From: CAZMZW01 sp963802275
GTDB lineage: Bacteria > Chloroflexota > Anaerolineae > Anaerolineales > Anaerolineaceae
Assembly (NCBI GenBank): GCA_963802275.1
Contig: CAWDIB010000004.1
Location: forward strand, 1,277,167 to 1,341,166
Length of the DNA: 64,000 bases
Direction: 5' to 3'
Under the pieces are notes generated by a model. That model saw only the letters and a list, made by a program, of their open reading frames with translations, was not told where the DNA came from and made no database searches. A program made the translations under genes and the position numbers. Numbering within the stretch: the stretch's first letter is position 1; each line of letters starts with the position of its first letter. Of the stretch, positions 49,252 to 58,735 are shown one piece after another.

Positions 49252-50732
49252 ACATTTCCCTGCTGGATCAATTCAATCTTCCCCGTTTGCTGCAACTGCT
49301 TCATTGTGGTGAACTTGCTTGTGTTGAGTTGACCGAATTTTGTATGGCGCGTATTGAACAGCATGAAACCGATTTGCATGCTTTTATTACCTTGACACCG
49401 GAACTGGCCGTGCAATCAGCCCAAAGAGCCGATGAACAGCTTCACCGCTGCCAAAGGGATGGCGAACCCATTCCACCGCTGCTGGGTCTGCCCATGGCGA
49501 TCAAGGATGTCCTTTGTCTCAAAGATGTGCGCTGTACCTGCGGGTCCCTCATCCTGGAAAACTACATCTCTCCCTACTCAGCCACGGCGGTGCAAAAACT
49601 GCTGGATGCTGGCATCATTCCCCTCGGAAAAACCAATACCGACGAATTTGCCATGGGCTCCTCCACCGAGAATTCAGCTTTCGGACCCACCCATAATCCC
49701 TGGGATCCTGCCCGAGTGCCCGGCGGTTCAAGCGGGGGCAGTGCGGCTGTGGTGGCTGCCCGCCTGGTTCCTGCCGCCCTGGGAACCGATACCGGCGGCA
49801 GCGTGCGCCAGCCGGCATCGTTTTGCGGGGTGACCGGCATCAAACCCACTTACGGTCGCGTCTCACGCTATGGCTTGATCGCATATGGTTCTTCGCTGGA
49901 TTCCGTCGGTTGCCTTGCCCAATCAGCGGAGGAAGTGGAAACGCTCTTTTATCTGATGGCCGGTTACGATGAAATGGATTCAACCTCAGTTGACTATCCT
50001 ATCCCGGCCAGACCAACAGAAAAGGTTGGAAATCTGAAAGGATTGCGTATCGGCATCCCGGACCAATATTTCATCCAGGGCATTCAGGCAGAAGTGGAAC
50101 AAGCCACGCATCAGGCAATCCGCGAGATGGAGAGCCTTGGCGCGCAGGTCATTCCAGTATCCCTGCCGCATACCGAGTATGCCCTGCCGGTCTATTACCT
50201 GATCGCCCCCGCCGAAGCATCCGCCAATCTCGCCCGTTATGATGGCGTGCGCTTTGGTCTGCGCTGGCCGTCGGATTCGCTGCTCGAAATGTTCACCCGT
50301 TCGCGCGGCCATGGCTTTGGTTCCGAGGTGAAGCGCAGGATCATGCTCGGCACTTATGCCCTTTCCGCCGGGTATTATGATGAATTCTATGGCCAGGCTC
50401 AAAAGGTGCGCACGCTGCTCAAACAGGATTTTGAGAATGCATTTCAACAGGTGGATGCCATCGCTGCGCCCGTTGCCCCCACCACCGCCTTCAAGCTGGG
50501 GCAGCATACTGATGACCCGCTGGCCATGTACCTGGAGGATGTTTTCACCCTGCCCGCCAACCTGGCCGGCATCCCTGCCATTGCCTTCCCGGTCGGCTTT
50601 GACCGCTCCCATCTACCGATCGGGATGCAGCTGATGGCCGCCCCTTTCCGCGAGGATGTGCTTTTCCGCATCGCACGCTCCTACCAAAACGCGACCGAAT
50701 GGCACCTGCAGAAACCCCCTCTGGTGAATTGA
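49248..50732 (+). CDS. gatA: Aspartyl/glutamyl-tRNA amidotransferase subunit A
   Basis: A 494-residue amidase-family enzyme. The catalytic Lys is in LPMAIKDVLCLKDVRCTCGS. GSSTENSAFGPTHNPWDPAR precedes VPGGSSGGSAAVVAARLVPA, where the Ser-cisSer pair sits, and GTDTGGSVRQPASFCG holds the oxyanion hole. GatA releases ammonia from glutamine for GatB. It is coupled to gatC by ATGA, and the small lipoprotein gene starts two bases past its stop. Length and motif order fit. Confidence 0.95.
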   Translation: MNISLLDQFNLPRLLQLLHCGELACVELTEFCMARIEQHETDLHAFITLTPELAVQSAQRADEQLHRCQRDGEPIPPLLGLPMAIKDVLCLKDVRCTCGSLILENYISPYSATAVQKLLDAGIIPLGKTNTDEFAMGSSTENSAFGPTHNPWDPARVPGGSSGGSAAVVAARLVPAALGTDTGGSVRQPASFCGVTGIKPTYGRVSRYGLIAYGSSLDSVGCLAQSAEEVETLFYLMAGYDEMDSTSVDYPIPARPTEKVGNLKGLRIGIPDQYFIQGIQAEVEQATHQAIREMESLGAQVIPVSLPHTEYALPVYYLIAPAEASANLARYDGVRFGLRWPSDSLLEMFTRSRGHGFGSEVKRRIMLGTYALSAGYYDEFYGQAQKVRTLLKQDFENAFQQVDAIAAPVAPTTAFKLGQHTDDPLAMYLEDVFTLPANLAGIPAIAFPVGFDRSHLPIGMQLMAAPFREDVLFRIARSYQNATEWHLQKPPLVN

Positions 50733-50733
50733 C

Positions 50734-51219
50734 GTGAACAAACAATTTTTAGTTCTCATCCTGCTCATCTCAACCGCCCTGACAGCCTGTTCGCCAACCC
50801 TCAACAGGCAATCGGCAAATTTGCAGACCGCGCAGGATTGCCTTGAATCCTTTTTTTCCCTGCTCTCATTCGGTGCCTATGAACAGGCGGTATTTTTATA
50901 CGGCGGCAGTTATGAGGAATTGCGCAGTATGAATCCCGCCATCCCTGCCGATGAGTATGCCGCGCTCTGGGAAAACGCCTGCACCACCAATGGCTTTCAG
51001 TGCCTGCCGATCAGGCAGGTCCTTCAAGCATATGAAGATGAAAGCGGGATCTTTCATTTCCTGGTGGAGTTTAAGAGCCGCGATGGTAAGCTTTTGGTTG
51101 TTGGGGCATGCTGTGGTGCGGATACCACCCAAATGCCTCCCCGTTTCCAATTTGAATATACGGTCATCCGTCATAAGGGTAAATTCCTTGTGCAGGAACT
51201 GCCGGTTTTTATTCCATAA
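50734..51219 (+). CDS. Lipoprotein of unknown function
   Basis: A 161-residue exported protein. The signal MNKQFLVLILLISTALTAC with lipobox LTAC is followed by a compact domain (AQDCLESFFSLLSFGAYEQA, SYEELRSMNP) and three later Cys in the second half (ENACTTNGFQCLP, GACCGADTTQMPP). The start is GTG at 50734, two bases after the gatA stop. The domain resembles small NTF2-like proteins in its helical start, but I do not claim a family. Confidence 0.68.
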   Translation: MNKQFLVLILLISTALTACSPTLNRQSANLQTAQDCLESFFSLLSFGAYEQAVFLYGGSYEELRSMNPAIPADEYAALWENACTTNGFQCLPIRQVLQAYEDESGIFHFLVEFKSRDGKLLVVGACCGADTTQMPPRFQFEYTVIRHKGKFLVQELPVFIP

Positions 51220-51243
51220 AAAATCAAATCATAAGGAAAAAAC

Positions 51244-52950
51244 ATGAGTATCAAGAAACCCTCTAATGAAAAAGAATTGATCCAATGGCAATGGTCGGAC
51301 TTTGAATCTGGCTATGCCGAATTGAATCAGCAAACCCTTACCGCTGCCAATGTGGATGCCTGGCTCAAGGATTGGACCCTGTTGTGCGAATTGGGCGACG
51401 AGCTTTCCAGCCGCTTGTATGTTGCCACTTCCATTAATACGGTTGATAAGGACGCTGAGCAGCGCTTCAACAATTTTATGGAAAAAACATTTCCCGGCAT
51501 CAGTGAAGCAGATCAAAAATTAAAAGAGAAGCTGCTTGCCAGTGGTCTTGAACCGGCCGGGTTTGCCGAACCGCTGCGCCGCATGCGCGCCGAAGCGGAT
51601 ATTTTCCGCATGGAAAACATCCCCCTGCAGGTTGAGGAACAGAAGCTCAATACCGAACACGACAAGATTATGGGCGCCCAAACCGTCACCTGGCAGGGTG
51701 AGGAAAAAACCGTTCGATTCATGGAAACCGTCCTGCGCGACCCTAACCGCGAAACCCGCCGCCAGGGTTGGGAATTGCTATCCACCCGCCAGCTGGCCGA
51801 CAGGAAATCCATTAATGAACAGTGGCAGCAATTTATGAAAATGCGTTTGCAGATGGCAAAGAATGCCGGTCGTCCGGATTATCGCACCTACCGCTGGCAG
51901 CAACTGTCCCGTTTTGCCTACACACCACAAGATTGCGTCGATTTCCACTCCGCCATTGAAAAAACCGTGGTGCCAGCCGTCAACCGTCTTACAGAAAGGC
52001 GCAAAGCCCGCCTGGGCATTCAAACCCTGCGTTATTACGATATTTTCGTAGACCCGACTAACATGCCACCCCTGGCACCCTTCAAAGATGCAGCCGAACT
52101 TGTGCGTAAAACCTCATCCATTTTCCATCAAATCTTGCCCACCTTCGGCGAGTACTTCGATTCATTGGAAAAGAACGGGCTTTTGGACGTGCCCAACCGC
52201 AAGAACAAAGCCGCCGGAGCTTATTGCACCAGTTACTCTTTCATACACAGCCCCTTCATATTTGCCAATGCGGTTGGCATCCATGACGATGTGCAGACCC
52301 TATTACACGAAAGTGGACACAGCTTCCATGACTTTGAAACCTACTCACTGCCTTACTTTCAGCAGCGCCATGCACCCATGGAATTTGCCGAAGTCGCTTC
52401 CATGGGCATGGAGGATCTGGCTTCGTTCTTTCTTGAAGAAAGCAAGGGCGGTTTTTATTCCAGGCAGGATGCTGCCCGTGCCATGCTGGAAAATCTCGAA
52501 ACGAGCATTCGCTTCTGGCCTTACATGGCCATTGTGGATGCTTTTCAACACTGGGTGTATGAAAACCCGCTAAAATCGGTCGATCCCGCCAATTGCGATG
52601 CCTGTTGGGCAACCCTGGAAGACCGCTTCCGCCCGCACCTGGATTGGAGCGGATACGAGGAGGTCAAAAAGACCGGCTGGCAGCGCAAGGACCATATTCA
52701 CGGCTCACCCTTTTATTACATCGAGTACGGACTGGCTCAATTGGGCGCTGTCCAAATTTGGCGCAATGCCCTCGCTGATCAAGCCTCAGCCGTCCGGAAT
52801 TACCGAAAGGCGCTGCAGCTTGGCTGCACAGCATCTTTGCCCGATCTATTTACCGCTGCAGGCGCAAGACTGTCATTTGAAACCGATATTCTGGAAGGTC
52901 TGGTTTCCCTGATGGAAAACAAAATCGCAGAAATGGAAAAAAGAATATAA
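51244..52950 (+). CDS. pepF: M3-family oligoendopeptidase
   Basis: A 568-residue zinc metallopeptidase with long helical N-terminal and C-terminal halves. The zinc site TLLHESGHSFHDFETYS has HExxH as HESGH, and FAEVASMGMEDLASFF with the further Glu ligand follows at about residue 400. KKTGWQRKDHIHGSPFYYIE near the end is typical of PepF/M3B. It cleaves cytosolic oligopeptides. ATG at 51244 follows an AAGGAAAA. The terminator sits eight bases after the stop. Confidence 0.88.
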   Translation: MSIKKPSNEKELIQWQWSDFESGYAELNQQTLTAANVDAWLKDWTLLCELGDELSSRLYVATSINTVDKDAEQRFNNFMEKTFPGISEADQKLKEKLLASGLEPAGFAEPLRRMRAEADIFRMENIPLQVEEQKLNTEHDKIMGAQTVTWQGEEKTVRFMETVLRDPNRETRRQGWELLSTRQLADRKSINEQWQQFMKMRLQMAKNAGRPDYRTYRWQQLSRFAYTPQDCVDFHSAIEKTVVPAVNRLTERRKARLGIQTLRYYDIFVDPTNMPPLAPFKDAAELVRKTSSIFHQILPTFGEYFDSLEKNGLLDVPNRKNKAAGAYCTSYSFIHSPFIFANAVGIHDDVQTLLHESGHSFHDFETYSLPYFQQRHAPMEFAEVASMGMEDLASFFLEESKGGFYSRQDAARAMLENLETSIRFWPYMAIVDAFQHWVYENPLKSVDPANCDACWATLEDRFRPHLDWSGYEEVKKTGWQRKDHIHGSPFYYIEYGLAQLGAVQIWRNALADQASAVRNYRKALQLGCTASLPDLFTAAGARLSFETDILEGLVSLMENKIAEMEKRI

Positions 52951-52957
52951 AAATATA

Positions 52958-52994
52958 GAACCCTTCATCGAAAATATGAAGGGTTCTTTTTTTA
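52958..52994 (+). terminator. Intrinsic terminator of the M3 peptidase gene
   Basis: An 11-bp perfect stem GAACCCTTCAT/ATGAAGGGTTC with a seven-base loop followed by eight T. It lies directly after the stop at 52950 and before the convergent gene's stop. Confidence 0.9.
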
Positions 52995-52998
52995 ATGC

Positions 52999-53958
52999 TC
53001 AGGTGATGATCACTGGTCTTCCAGGTACGGGGGTTACAGGTTCCTTGAGTTGAACCGATGTGCACATCCCGGGGATGTTGATGGCTGAGGTGAATCCATA
53101 CGCTGCCCTGCACGTGTTATCCAGGCTGAACAGCGCTTTCACAGGAAAATCAGCGCTGGTTTTGATGGGAGAACCCGCTTGACTGGGCCCGAAAGCGTCA
53201 TTGTAGTCAAATTTTGATGTGTCCTGGATTCCTCCGTCTGCCCAGGCACTCCATAAAAATTCTTTGGGATCATTCAGTAATTTCCGGTTGATGGCAATTT
53301 CCACCGTTGAAGGTTGTGTTTCTGACACTCGTGCGAAAGCGGACGGATCTTTGTTTTCAGCATTCACTTTGTTCTCATAACCATCCCCTTTAAATCCCGT
53401 TTCGGCCGTCATAGGAATCTTCCCGCCCACATCTGAATTGAGATCAGTATAAATTTCTACTCCTGAGTTCGACCAATCTCTGCCAGGATTTCTTGCCAAA
53501 ATTAATTTTTCCCCCCGGCCATCTTTATTTGTATCAAATTCGATTCCATAGAGCGCGGTCAGGGATTGGCTCTTTTCTGCAAGCCCGGCCAGCTGAATCG
53601 AAAAATAGAAAAAGTCATCATCCACATACAAGGATGCAGTCAATATATCAACATCCGGCTGGTATGCCATTGACCTGCTGGTAAATGGCCTCTCAAATAA
53701 CCCATCCAGGATGTTATCCCCGCCGATAGCTCGATTTTCAGAAGCCTTAAGAGTGGAATTGGTGTCTTCGAGCACTTTAACAAGCTGACCAATCTGTCCG
53801 GGTACGCTAGGTTGGTCAAGTTCTATGACCGATTGAACATCCTGCGACTGAGGAGGTAAAGCCTGATTTGGGTTCGTTGTACAGGAAACCGCCAGGACCA
53901 TGACTGTAAAAACGTTTATCCATCCATTGATCAGGGAAAATGGTTTTGAACTTTTCAT
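52999..53958 (-). CDS. Secreted lipoprotein of unknown function
   Basis: A 319-residue protein. The signal MKSSKPFSLINGWINVFTVM leads to a lipobox LAVSC. The body is Asn/Asp-rich with YVDDDFFYFSIQLAGLAEKS, IEFDTNKDGRGEKLILARNP (a calcium-binding-like DTNKDG) and SADFPVKALFSLDNTCRAAY. The last two Cys (NTCRAAYGF, IPGMCTSV) could form a disulfide. I do not recognise a family, although the Asp-rich loop suggests calcium or sugar binding. The start at 53958 follows AGGAAT; earlier in-frame Met codons are less likely. Confidence 0.62.
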   Translation of the reverse strand: MKSSKPFSLINGWINVFTVMVLAVSCTTNPNQALPPQSQDVQSVIELDQPSVPGQIGQLVKVLEDTNSTLKASENRAIGGDNILDGLFERPFTSRSMAYQPDVDILTASLYVDDDFFYFSIQLAGLAEKSQSLTALYGIEFDTNKDGRGEKLILARNPGRDWSNSGVEIYTDLNSDVGGKIPMTAETGFKGDGYENKVNAENKDPSAFARVSETQPSTVEIAINRKLLNDPKEFLWSAWADGGIQDTSKFDYNDAFGPSQAGSPIKTSADFPVKALFSLDNTCRAAYGFTSAINIPGMCTSVQLKEPVTPVPGRPVIIT

Positions 53959-54075
53959 TCTTATTCCTTTCATAGTTATTAACCTGAAACTATCCATACA
54001 TTCATTATTAAATAACAATTTAGACCTTATTTATCATATTTAATATTAACAAATGATTAAAACGCAGACGATCAG

Positions 54076-56268
54076 CTAAATGATTTCTAATTTGGCCAGC
54101 GAAGCCGCCAGCCGTTTAATTCCCACTGACTCGAACGCCACCCCCAGGATTTCATCATTGTCCTGCAAGCGGCACTCAATCACCATTCCTTCCCCCCAGG
54201 AGGGATGCTTGACTCTCATTCCGGGTTTAAATTGTGGATTAATCGGTATCTGCATGCGATTCTTCTTTTCAGCGCCGCCCTGTTCCAGTGATTCCCATCT
54301 TTCCAGTATCCCATGGCGTTCTTTGCGCCCGCGCTGGATATGCACTCCCCGGCGTTGGATAAGAGCTTCTGGTATGTCCTCCAGGAAGCGTGACGGCTGG
54401 GTCATGTTGTAGGACCCAAAACTGCTGCGCTGGTCTGCCCTGATGAGATAAAGCTGGTCCTTTGCGCGCGTAATACCTACATAGAACAGGCGCCGTTCTT
54501 CCGCCATTTCTTCGGCATCATCCAGCGAACGGTTGTGGGGCAGCCAGCCGTCGTCCAATCCAACGATGAACACCACCGGGAACTCCAGTCCCTTGGCGGC
54601 ATGCAGGGTCATCAGTGTGGGGGCATCCATCACTTCCGGCAGGGTGTCCTGGTCGGATACCAACGCCACATTTTCTAGAAAAGCGCTCAAACCGAGCTCG
54701 GAGAATTCGTAGGCCAAACGGCGCAGTTCCAGCACATTTTCCCAGCGGCTTTGCCCGATTTCGTTGCCTTCTTCAATGTGTTCCTTGTAACCGGTATCCT
54801 GTAGGATCCGGTCGAACAATTCCGGCAGAGGCAGGCTGTCCCGCACTTTGACCCAATTATTCAGCTGCCGCCCAAAATCCGCCAGCACCATCCCGCCTCG
54901 GTTGGACAGATCACCCCAATAGACAGAATCGTCACCTTTATCGCCCAGGTCCATCAGGATTTTTCCTGCGTTAACCTTCCGCTGACGGGCAATGAGCTGC
55001 AGGGTGAGTAGGGTTTTTTCACCGATTCCACGCGGTGGCACGTTGATCACTCTCAGTCGACTGATTTCATCTTCTGGATTTTGCACCAGGCGTAGAAAGG
55101 CGATGATGTCCTTCACTTCACGCCGACCATAGAAACGCTGTGCCCCCACCAGCCGGTAAGGAATGTTTGCGCGCAGGAAAGCTTCCTCCAGCAGGCGCGA
55201 CTGGGCATTGGTGCGGTACATGATGGCAAAATCCCCCCCATGCTGGTCTTTTGAACTCAACTGCTGGCGGATGGAATCCACCACGTATGCCGCCTCATCA
55301 TAATCATCCACCGCTTCATAAAGGGTGATGGGCAGCCCTGCCTTGCGGGTGGTGAAAAGGGCTTTGGGTGTTCGCGATTTGTTCTGGTCGATCACCGCGC
55401 GGGCGACATCCAGCACGTTTTGTGTGGAGCGGTAATTCTGTTCCAGCAGGATTTTCTGTGCCTGGGGATAATCGGAGGTAAAACGCAGCACATTGCGGTA
55501 ATCCGCTCCACGCCAACGATAGATGGATTGGTCCTCGTCGCCCACCACGAATAAATTTTGATGGCTCGAGGATAGCAGGCGCACGATTTCATACTGCGCC
55601 AGATTGGTATCCTGGAATTCATCCACTAGCACATGTTCGAAACGCTGCGCATATCGGCCGCACACATCCGGGTGATCCGCCAGCAGCCGCACCACCCATA
55701 ACAGCAGGTCGTCGAAATCCACCGCGTTGTTATCTTCCAGCAACTGCTGGTAGCGCTCATAGACCCGCCTGGCAACCTCCTCCATGTACGTGCGGGTGAC
55801 AAATTCCTTGGGCAGCACCAGGTTGTTCTTCGCCCGCGAGATCATCTCGCGGATGACGAAGGGATTGTTGAGCTTGTCATCCAGCTCCATTTCCTTGAAA
55901 ACGCGTTTCACCAGCGCTTCCTGGTCGTCGCTGTCCATGATGACATAATTCTCGTTGAAGGGTAGCAGGGCGGATTCCCGCCTGAGCAGGCGCGCACAGA
56001 TGGCATGAAAAGTTCCGAGCCACAAGCCCTCCAGTTCCCCGCCAAGCATCTTCTTTACCCTGCTTTCCATTTCCCGTGCGGCTTTGTTGGTGAAGGTCAC
56101 TGCCAGGATATGGTAGGGATTCACCCCCATGGCATGGATCAGGTAGGCAATCCGCCGCGTGAGCACACGTGTTTTGCCCGAACCGGGACCTGCCAGCACC
56201 AATACCTGTCCGGCTGGCGCTGTGACGGCTTCTTTCTGTTTATCATTTAAATTCTGCAGGATATCCAA
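54076..56268 (-). CDS. pcrA: UvrD/PcrA-type DNA helicase
   Basis: A 730-residue superfamily 1A helicase. LVLAGPGSGKTRVLTRRIAY (motif I), FTNKAAREMESRV, DDLLLWVVR and VLVDEFQDTNLAQYEIV (motif II), VVGDEDQSIYRWRGAD (III), LEQNYRSTQNVLDVARAVID (IV), LMTLHAAKGLEFPVVFIVG (V) and RRLFYVGITRAKDQLYLIRA (VI) are all in order. The start is TTG at 56268 with GAGGT upstream; no closer ATG fits. Such helicases act in nucleotide-excision repair and in removal of RecA and stalled polymerases. The short 3' end keeps the PcrA-type SH3-like tail. Confidence 0.93.
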   Translation of the reverse strand: MDILQNLNDKQKEAVTAPAGQVLVLAGPGSGKTRVLTRRIAYLIHAMGVNPYHILAVTFTNKAAREMESRVKKMLGGELEGLWLGTFHAICARLLRRESALLPFNENYVIMDSDDQEALVKRVFKEMELDDKLNNPFVIREMISRAKNNLVLPKEFVTRTYMEEVARRVYERYQQLLEDNNAVDFDDLLLWVVRLLADHPDVCGRYAQRFEHVLVDEFQDTNLAQYEIVRLLSSSHQNLFVVGDEDQSIYRWRGADYRNVLRFTSDYPQAQKILLEQNYRSTQNVLDVARAVIDQNKSRTPKALFTTRKAGLPITLYEAVDDYDEAAYVVDSIRQQLSSKDQHGGDFAIMYRTNAQSRLLEEAFLRANIPYRLVGAQRFYGRREVKDIIAFLRLVQNPEDEISRLRVINVPPRGIGEKTLLTLQLIARQRKVNAGKILMDLGDKGDDSVYWGDLSNRGGMVLADFGRQLNNWVKVRDSLPLPELFDRILQDTGYKEHIEEGNEIGQSRWENVLELRRLAYEFSELGLSAFLENVALVSDQDTLPEVMDAPTLMTLHAAKGLEFPVVFIVGLDDGWLPHNRSLDDAEEMAEERRLFYVGITRAKDQLYLIRADQRSSFGSYNMTQPSRFLEDIPEALIQRRGVHIQRGRKERHGILERWESLEQGGAEKKNRMQIPINPQFKPGMRVKHPSWGEGMVIECRLQDNDEILGVAFESVGIKRLAASLAKLEII

Positions 56269-56368
56269 AAAAACCTCGAATCAGGATTGTGTCGTGCTCA
56301 ACCGTTATGGGATGGTGTGCGAAGCGGACTTTGTAAAAACTCTTCCCGATGGGTGGTGAAAAGGCAGG

Positions 56369-57604
56369 TTACCTGGAATAAAGCTCAATGATTTTCAGGG
56401 CAACCAGTACCGCCTTTTCCATGGAAGCAGTCGGGATGAACTCATACGGTCCGTGGAAATTATGTCCACCGTTGAACAGGTTGGGTGTGGGCAAATCCTT
56501 GAAGGACAAACGCGCCCCATCCGTTCCGCCGCGGATGGGCATGACGATTGGCTCAATGCCCAGTGATTTCATTGCCGCCTGGGGAGTCTCCACCACATGA
56601 AACACTTTTTCCAGCACTTCGCGCATGTTGAAATAGCGGTCTTCAATGACCGCATCCACCCGCTCTTCACCATATTTGGCTTTGATGAAATCAACACAAT
56701 TCTGCATCAATTTTTTTCTGGCTTCATACTTCTCGCGATCATGATCACGGATCAGGTATTCGACCAATGTTTCGGAAACATCACCGCTGATTTTATGCAG
56801 GTGGAAAAAACCCTCACGGTATTCGGTATGCTCTGGCCGTTGTGCGGCTGGCAATAGCGCGTTGAGTTCCATGGCCAAAAGTTGCGAATTGACCAGTACA
56901 TTCTTGGCATCCCCGGGGTGAACGCTCTTGCCGTGAAAGTGGATGACCACCCGCGCCGCATTGAAATTTTCATATTCCATTTCACCCAAACCACCGCCAT
57001 CCAGCGTAAAGGCAAAATCCGCCCCAAAGGCCTTGACATCCAGGTTCTCCACCCCCATGCCCGTTTCTTCATCCGGTGTGAACGCCACCTTGATGGTGCC
57101 GTGTTTCACCTCGGGATGTTTCACCAGGTATTCCAGCATGGTCATGATCACCGCCACCCCGGCTTTGTCATCCGCCCCTAGCAATGTTGTCCCGTCAGTG
57201 GTGATGAGCGTTTGGCCCTGGTAATGCTTCAGTTCCGGAAATTCTTTGGGGGAAAGCACCATGCCTATTGTTTGATTAAGGACAATATCACTGCCATCGT
57301 AATTTTCATGAATTTGTGGATTTACATTTGCCCCATTGAAATCCGGGCTGGTATCCAGGTGCGCGATGAATCCGATGGTGGGGGTTTTCTTTTTGGTATT
57401 ACCTGGCAGGCTGGCCAGCACAAAACACTTGTCATCCACACGGGCATCTTCAAGACCCAGCGACTTTATTTCCTCCGCCAGCAGACGTGCCAGGTCCCAT
57501 TGCACTTCGGTGGTGGGGCAGCGATCGGTGACGGTGTCATCCGATCGGGTATTGATTTTTACATATCGCAGGAATTTTTCAACAACGCTCGCTTGAATAT
57601 TCAT
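56369..57604 (-). CDS. pepT: Peptidase T (tripeptide aminopeptidase)
   Basis: A 411-residue M20 metallopeptidase. PTIGFIAHLDTSPDFNGANV supplies metal ligands His and Asp, LLGADDKAGVAVIMTMLEYL the bridging Asp, KVAFTPDEETGMGVENLDV the catalytic Glu-Glu, and FNGGHNFHGPYEFIP the last His. Length and order match PepT, which removes N-terminal residues from tripeptides. Start is ATG at 57604 after GGAAGGAT. It is monocistronic. Confidence 0.92.
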   Translation of the reverse strand: MNIQASVVEKFLRYVKINTRSDDTVTDRCPTTEVQWDLARLLAEEIKSLGLEDARVDDKCFVLASLPGNTKKKTPTIGFIAHLDTSPDFNGANVNPQIHENYDGSDIVLNQTIGMVLSPKEFPELKHYQGQTLITTDGTTLLGADDKAGVAVIMTMLEYLVKHPEVKHGTIKVAFTPDEETGMGVENLDVKAFGADFAFTLDGGGLGEMEYENFNAARVVIHFHGKSVHPGDAKNVLVNSQLLAMELNALLPAAQRPEHTEYREGFFHLHKISGDVSETLVEYLIRDHDREKYEARKKLMQNCVDFIKAKYGEERVDAVIEDRYFNMREVLEKVFHVVETPQAAMKSLGIEPIVMPIRGGTDGARLSFKDLPTPNLFNGGHNFHGPYEFIPTASMEKAVLVALKIIELYSR

Positions 57605-57710
57605 CCGTTTATCCTTCCTTCGTTCCTAGTTTATCTTTATTCCCATCAATCGGCAAGCGAATTGCGAAAATTGATTGCCAAGCCGCCTTTCCTGGGCTAC
57701 AATCGCATGC

Positions 57711-58721
57711 ATGGATTGGGAACAGATTGGCCATGATTGGGCCATCCGCATGCTGCAGCATCATATTATCAGTGGTCAGCTCAGACATGCCTATCTCTTC
57801 ACTGGCCCACGGGGGCTGGGCAAGCGCTCGCTGGCTCTTCAATTTGCCATGGCCATTAACTGCACTGAAACCGCAGAGAATGGCAGCCCATGCGGTCACT
57901 GCCGCAATTGCCTGCAAATCCAAAAAATGCAGCACCCCGATCTTTTCATCATCCAGGCGGAAACGGCGGGGCAGGTCATGAAGGTGGAACAGATTCGTGA
58001 ACTTCAGCACCAGCTTTCGCTGGCTCCCTACCAGGCTTCCTTCCGCATCGGGATGCTGCTGCGCATGGAAGAAGCCAATGAAAGTGCCCAAAATGCACTC
58101 CTGAAAACCCTCGAGGAACCCAATGACCGCGTGATCCTTCTCCTTACTGCCGAAATGGCTGAAAGTGTGCTGCCCACCATTTCATCACGCTGCGAGGTCA
58201 TCTCGCTCCGTCCACTCCCGCTGGCTGAACTGTCCACGCAACTGCAGACACGCGAGCAGGTTGATCCGCAAAAGGCTGAACTGATTGCCCATGTATCTGG
58301 CGGGCGTCCCGGTTATGCCCTGCAGCTGCTGCATGAACCGCAACTACTGGAAAAACGGGCTGCCTGGCTTGATGACCTGGCTTTCCTCCTCGCCGCAAAC
58401 CGCCGTGACCGCTTTGATTATTGCGAGAAGAATTTTTATTCGCGCAAGGAAGAGCGCTCAGTGATCAAGGACCGCTTGAACGAAGCCTTCCCTCACTGGC
58501 TTTCTCTTTGGCGTGATGTGTTGATCACCGCCAGTGGGGCTCCCGTTCCACTCATCAATTTGGATCGACGAGATCAAATCAGCCGGCTTGCGCAGACCAT
58601 CCCGCTGGATACCGCGCGCCAGCTTACCCGGAACATTGAAACCAATCTCCTCCGCCTGGCGAATGCCAACCTGCGCCTGCTGGCCGAATCCATTATCCTG
58701 GAATGGCCGCACCTGCCTTGA
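57711..58721 (+). CDS. holB: DNA polymerase III clamp-loader subunit delta'
   Basis: A 336-residue AAA+ protein starting MDWEQIGHDWAIRMLQHHII. It has HAYLFTGPRGLGKRSLALQF (Walker A, GPRGLGK), a zinc-binding CTETAENGSPCGHCRNCLQI, and ESAQNALLKTLEEPNDRVIL with the sensor region in TISSRCEVISLRPL. These features are those of delta'/DnaX-type loaders; the short length and lack of the tau C-terminus favour delta'. The ATG at 57711 lies seven bases after TACAAT, another leaderless-style start. Confidence 0.85.
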   Translation: MDWEQIGHDWAIRMLQHHIISGQLRHAYLFTGPRGLGKRSLALQFAMAINCTETAENGSPCGHCRNCLQIQKMQHPDLFIIQAETAGQVMKVEQIRELQHQLSLAPYQASFRIGMLLRMEEANESAQNALLKTLEEPNDRVILLLTAEMAESVLPTISSRCEVISLRPLPLAELSTQLQTREQVDPQKAELIAHVSGGRPGYALQLLHEPQLLEKRAAWLDDLAFLLAANRRDRFDYCEKNFYSRKEERSVIKDRLNEAFPHWLSLWRDVLITASGAPVPLINLDRRDQISRLAQTIPLDTARQLTRNIETNLLRLANANLRLLAESIILEWPHLP

Positions 58722-58735
58722 AAAAGCAGGATTCG

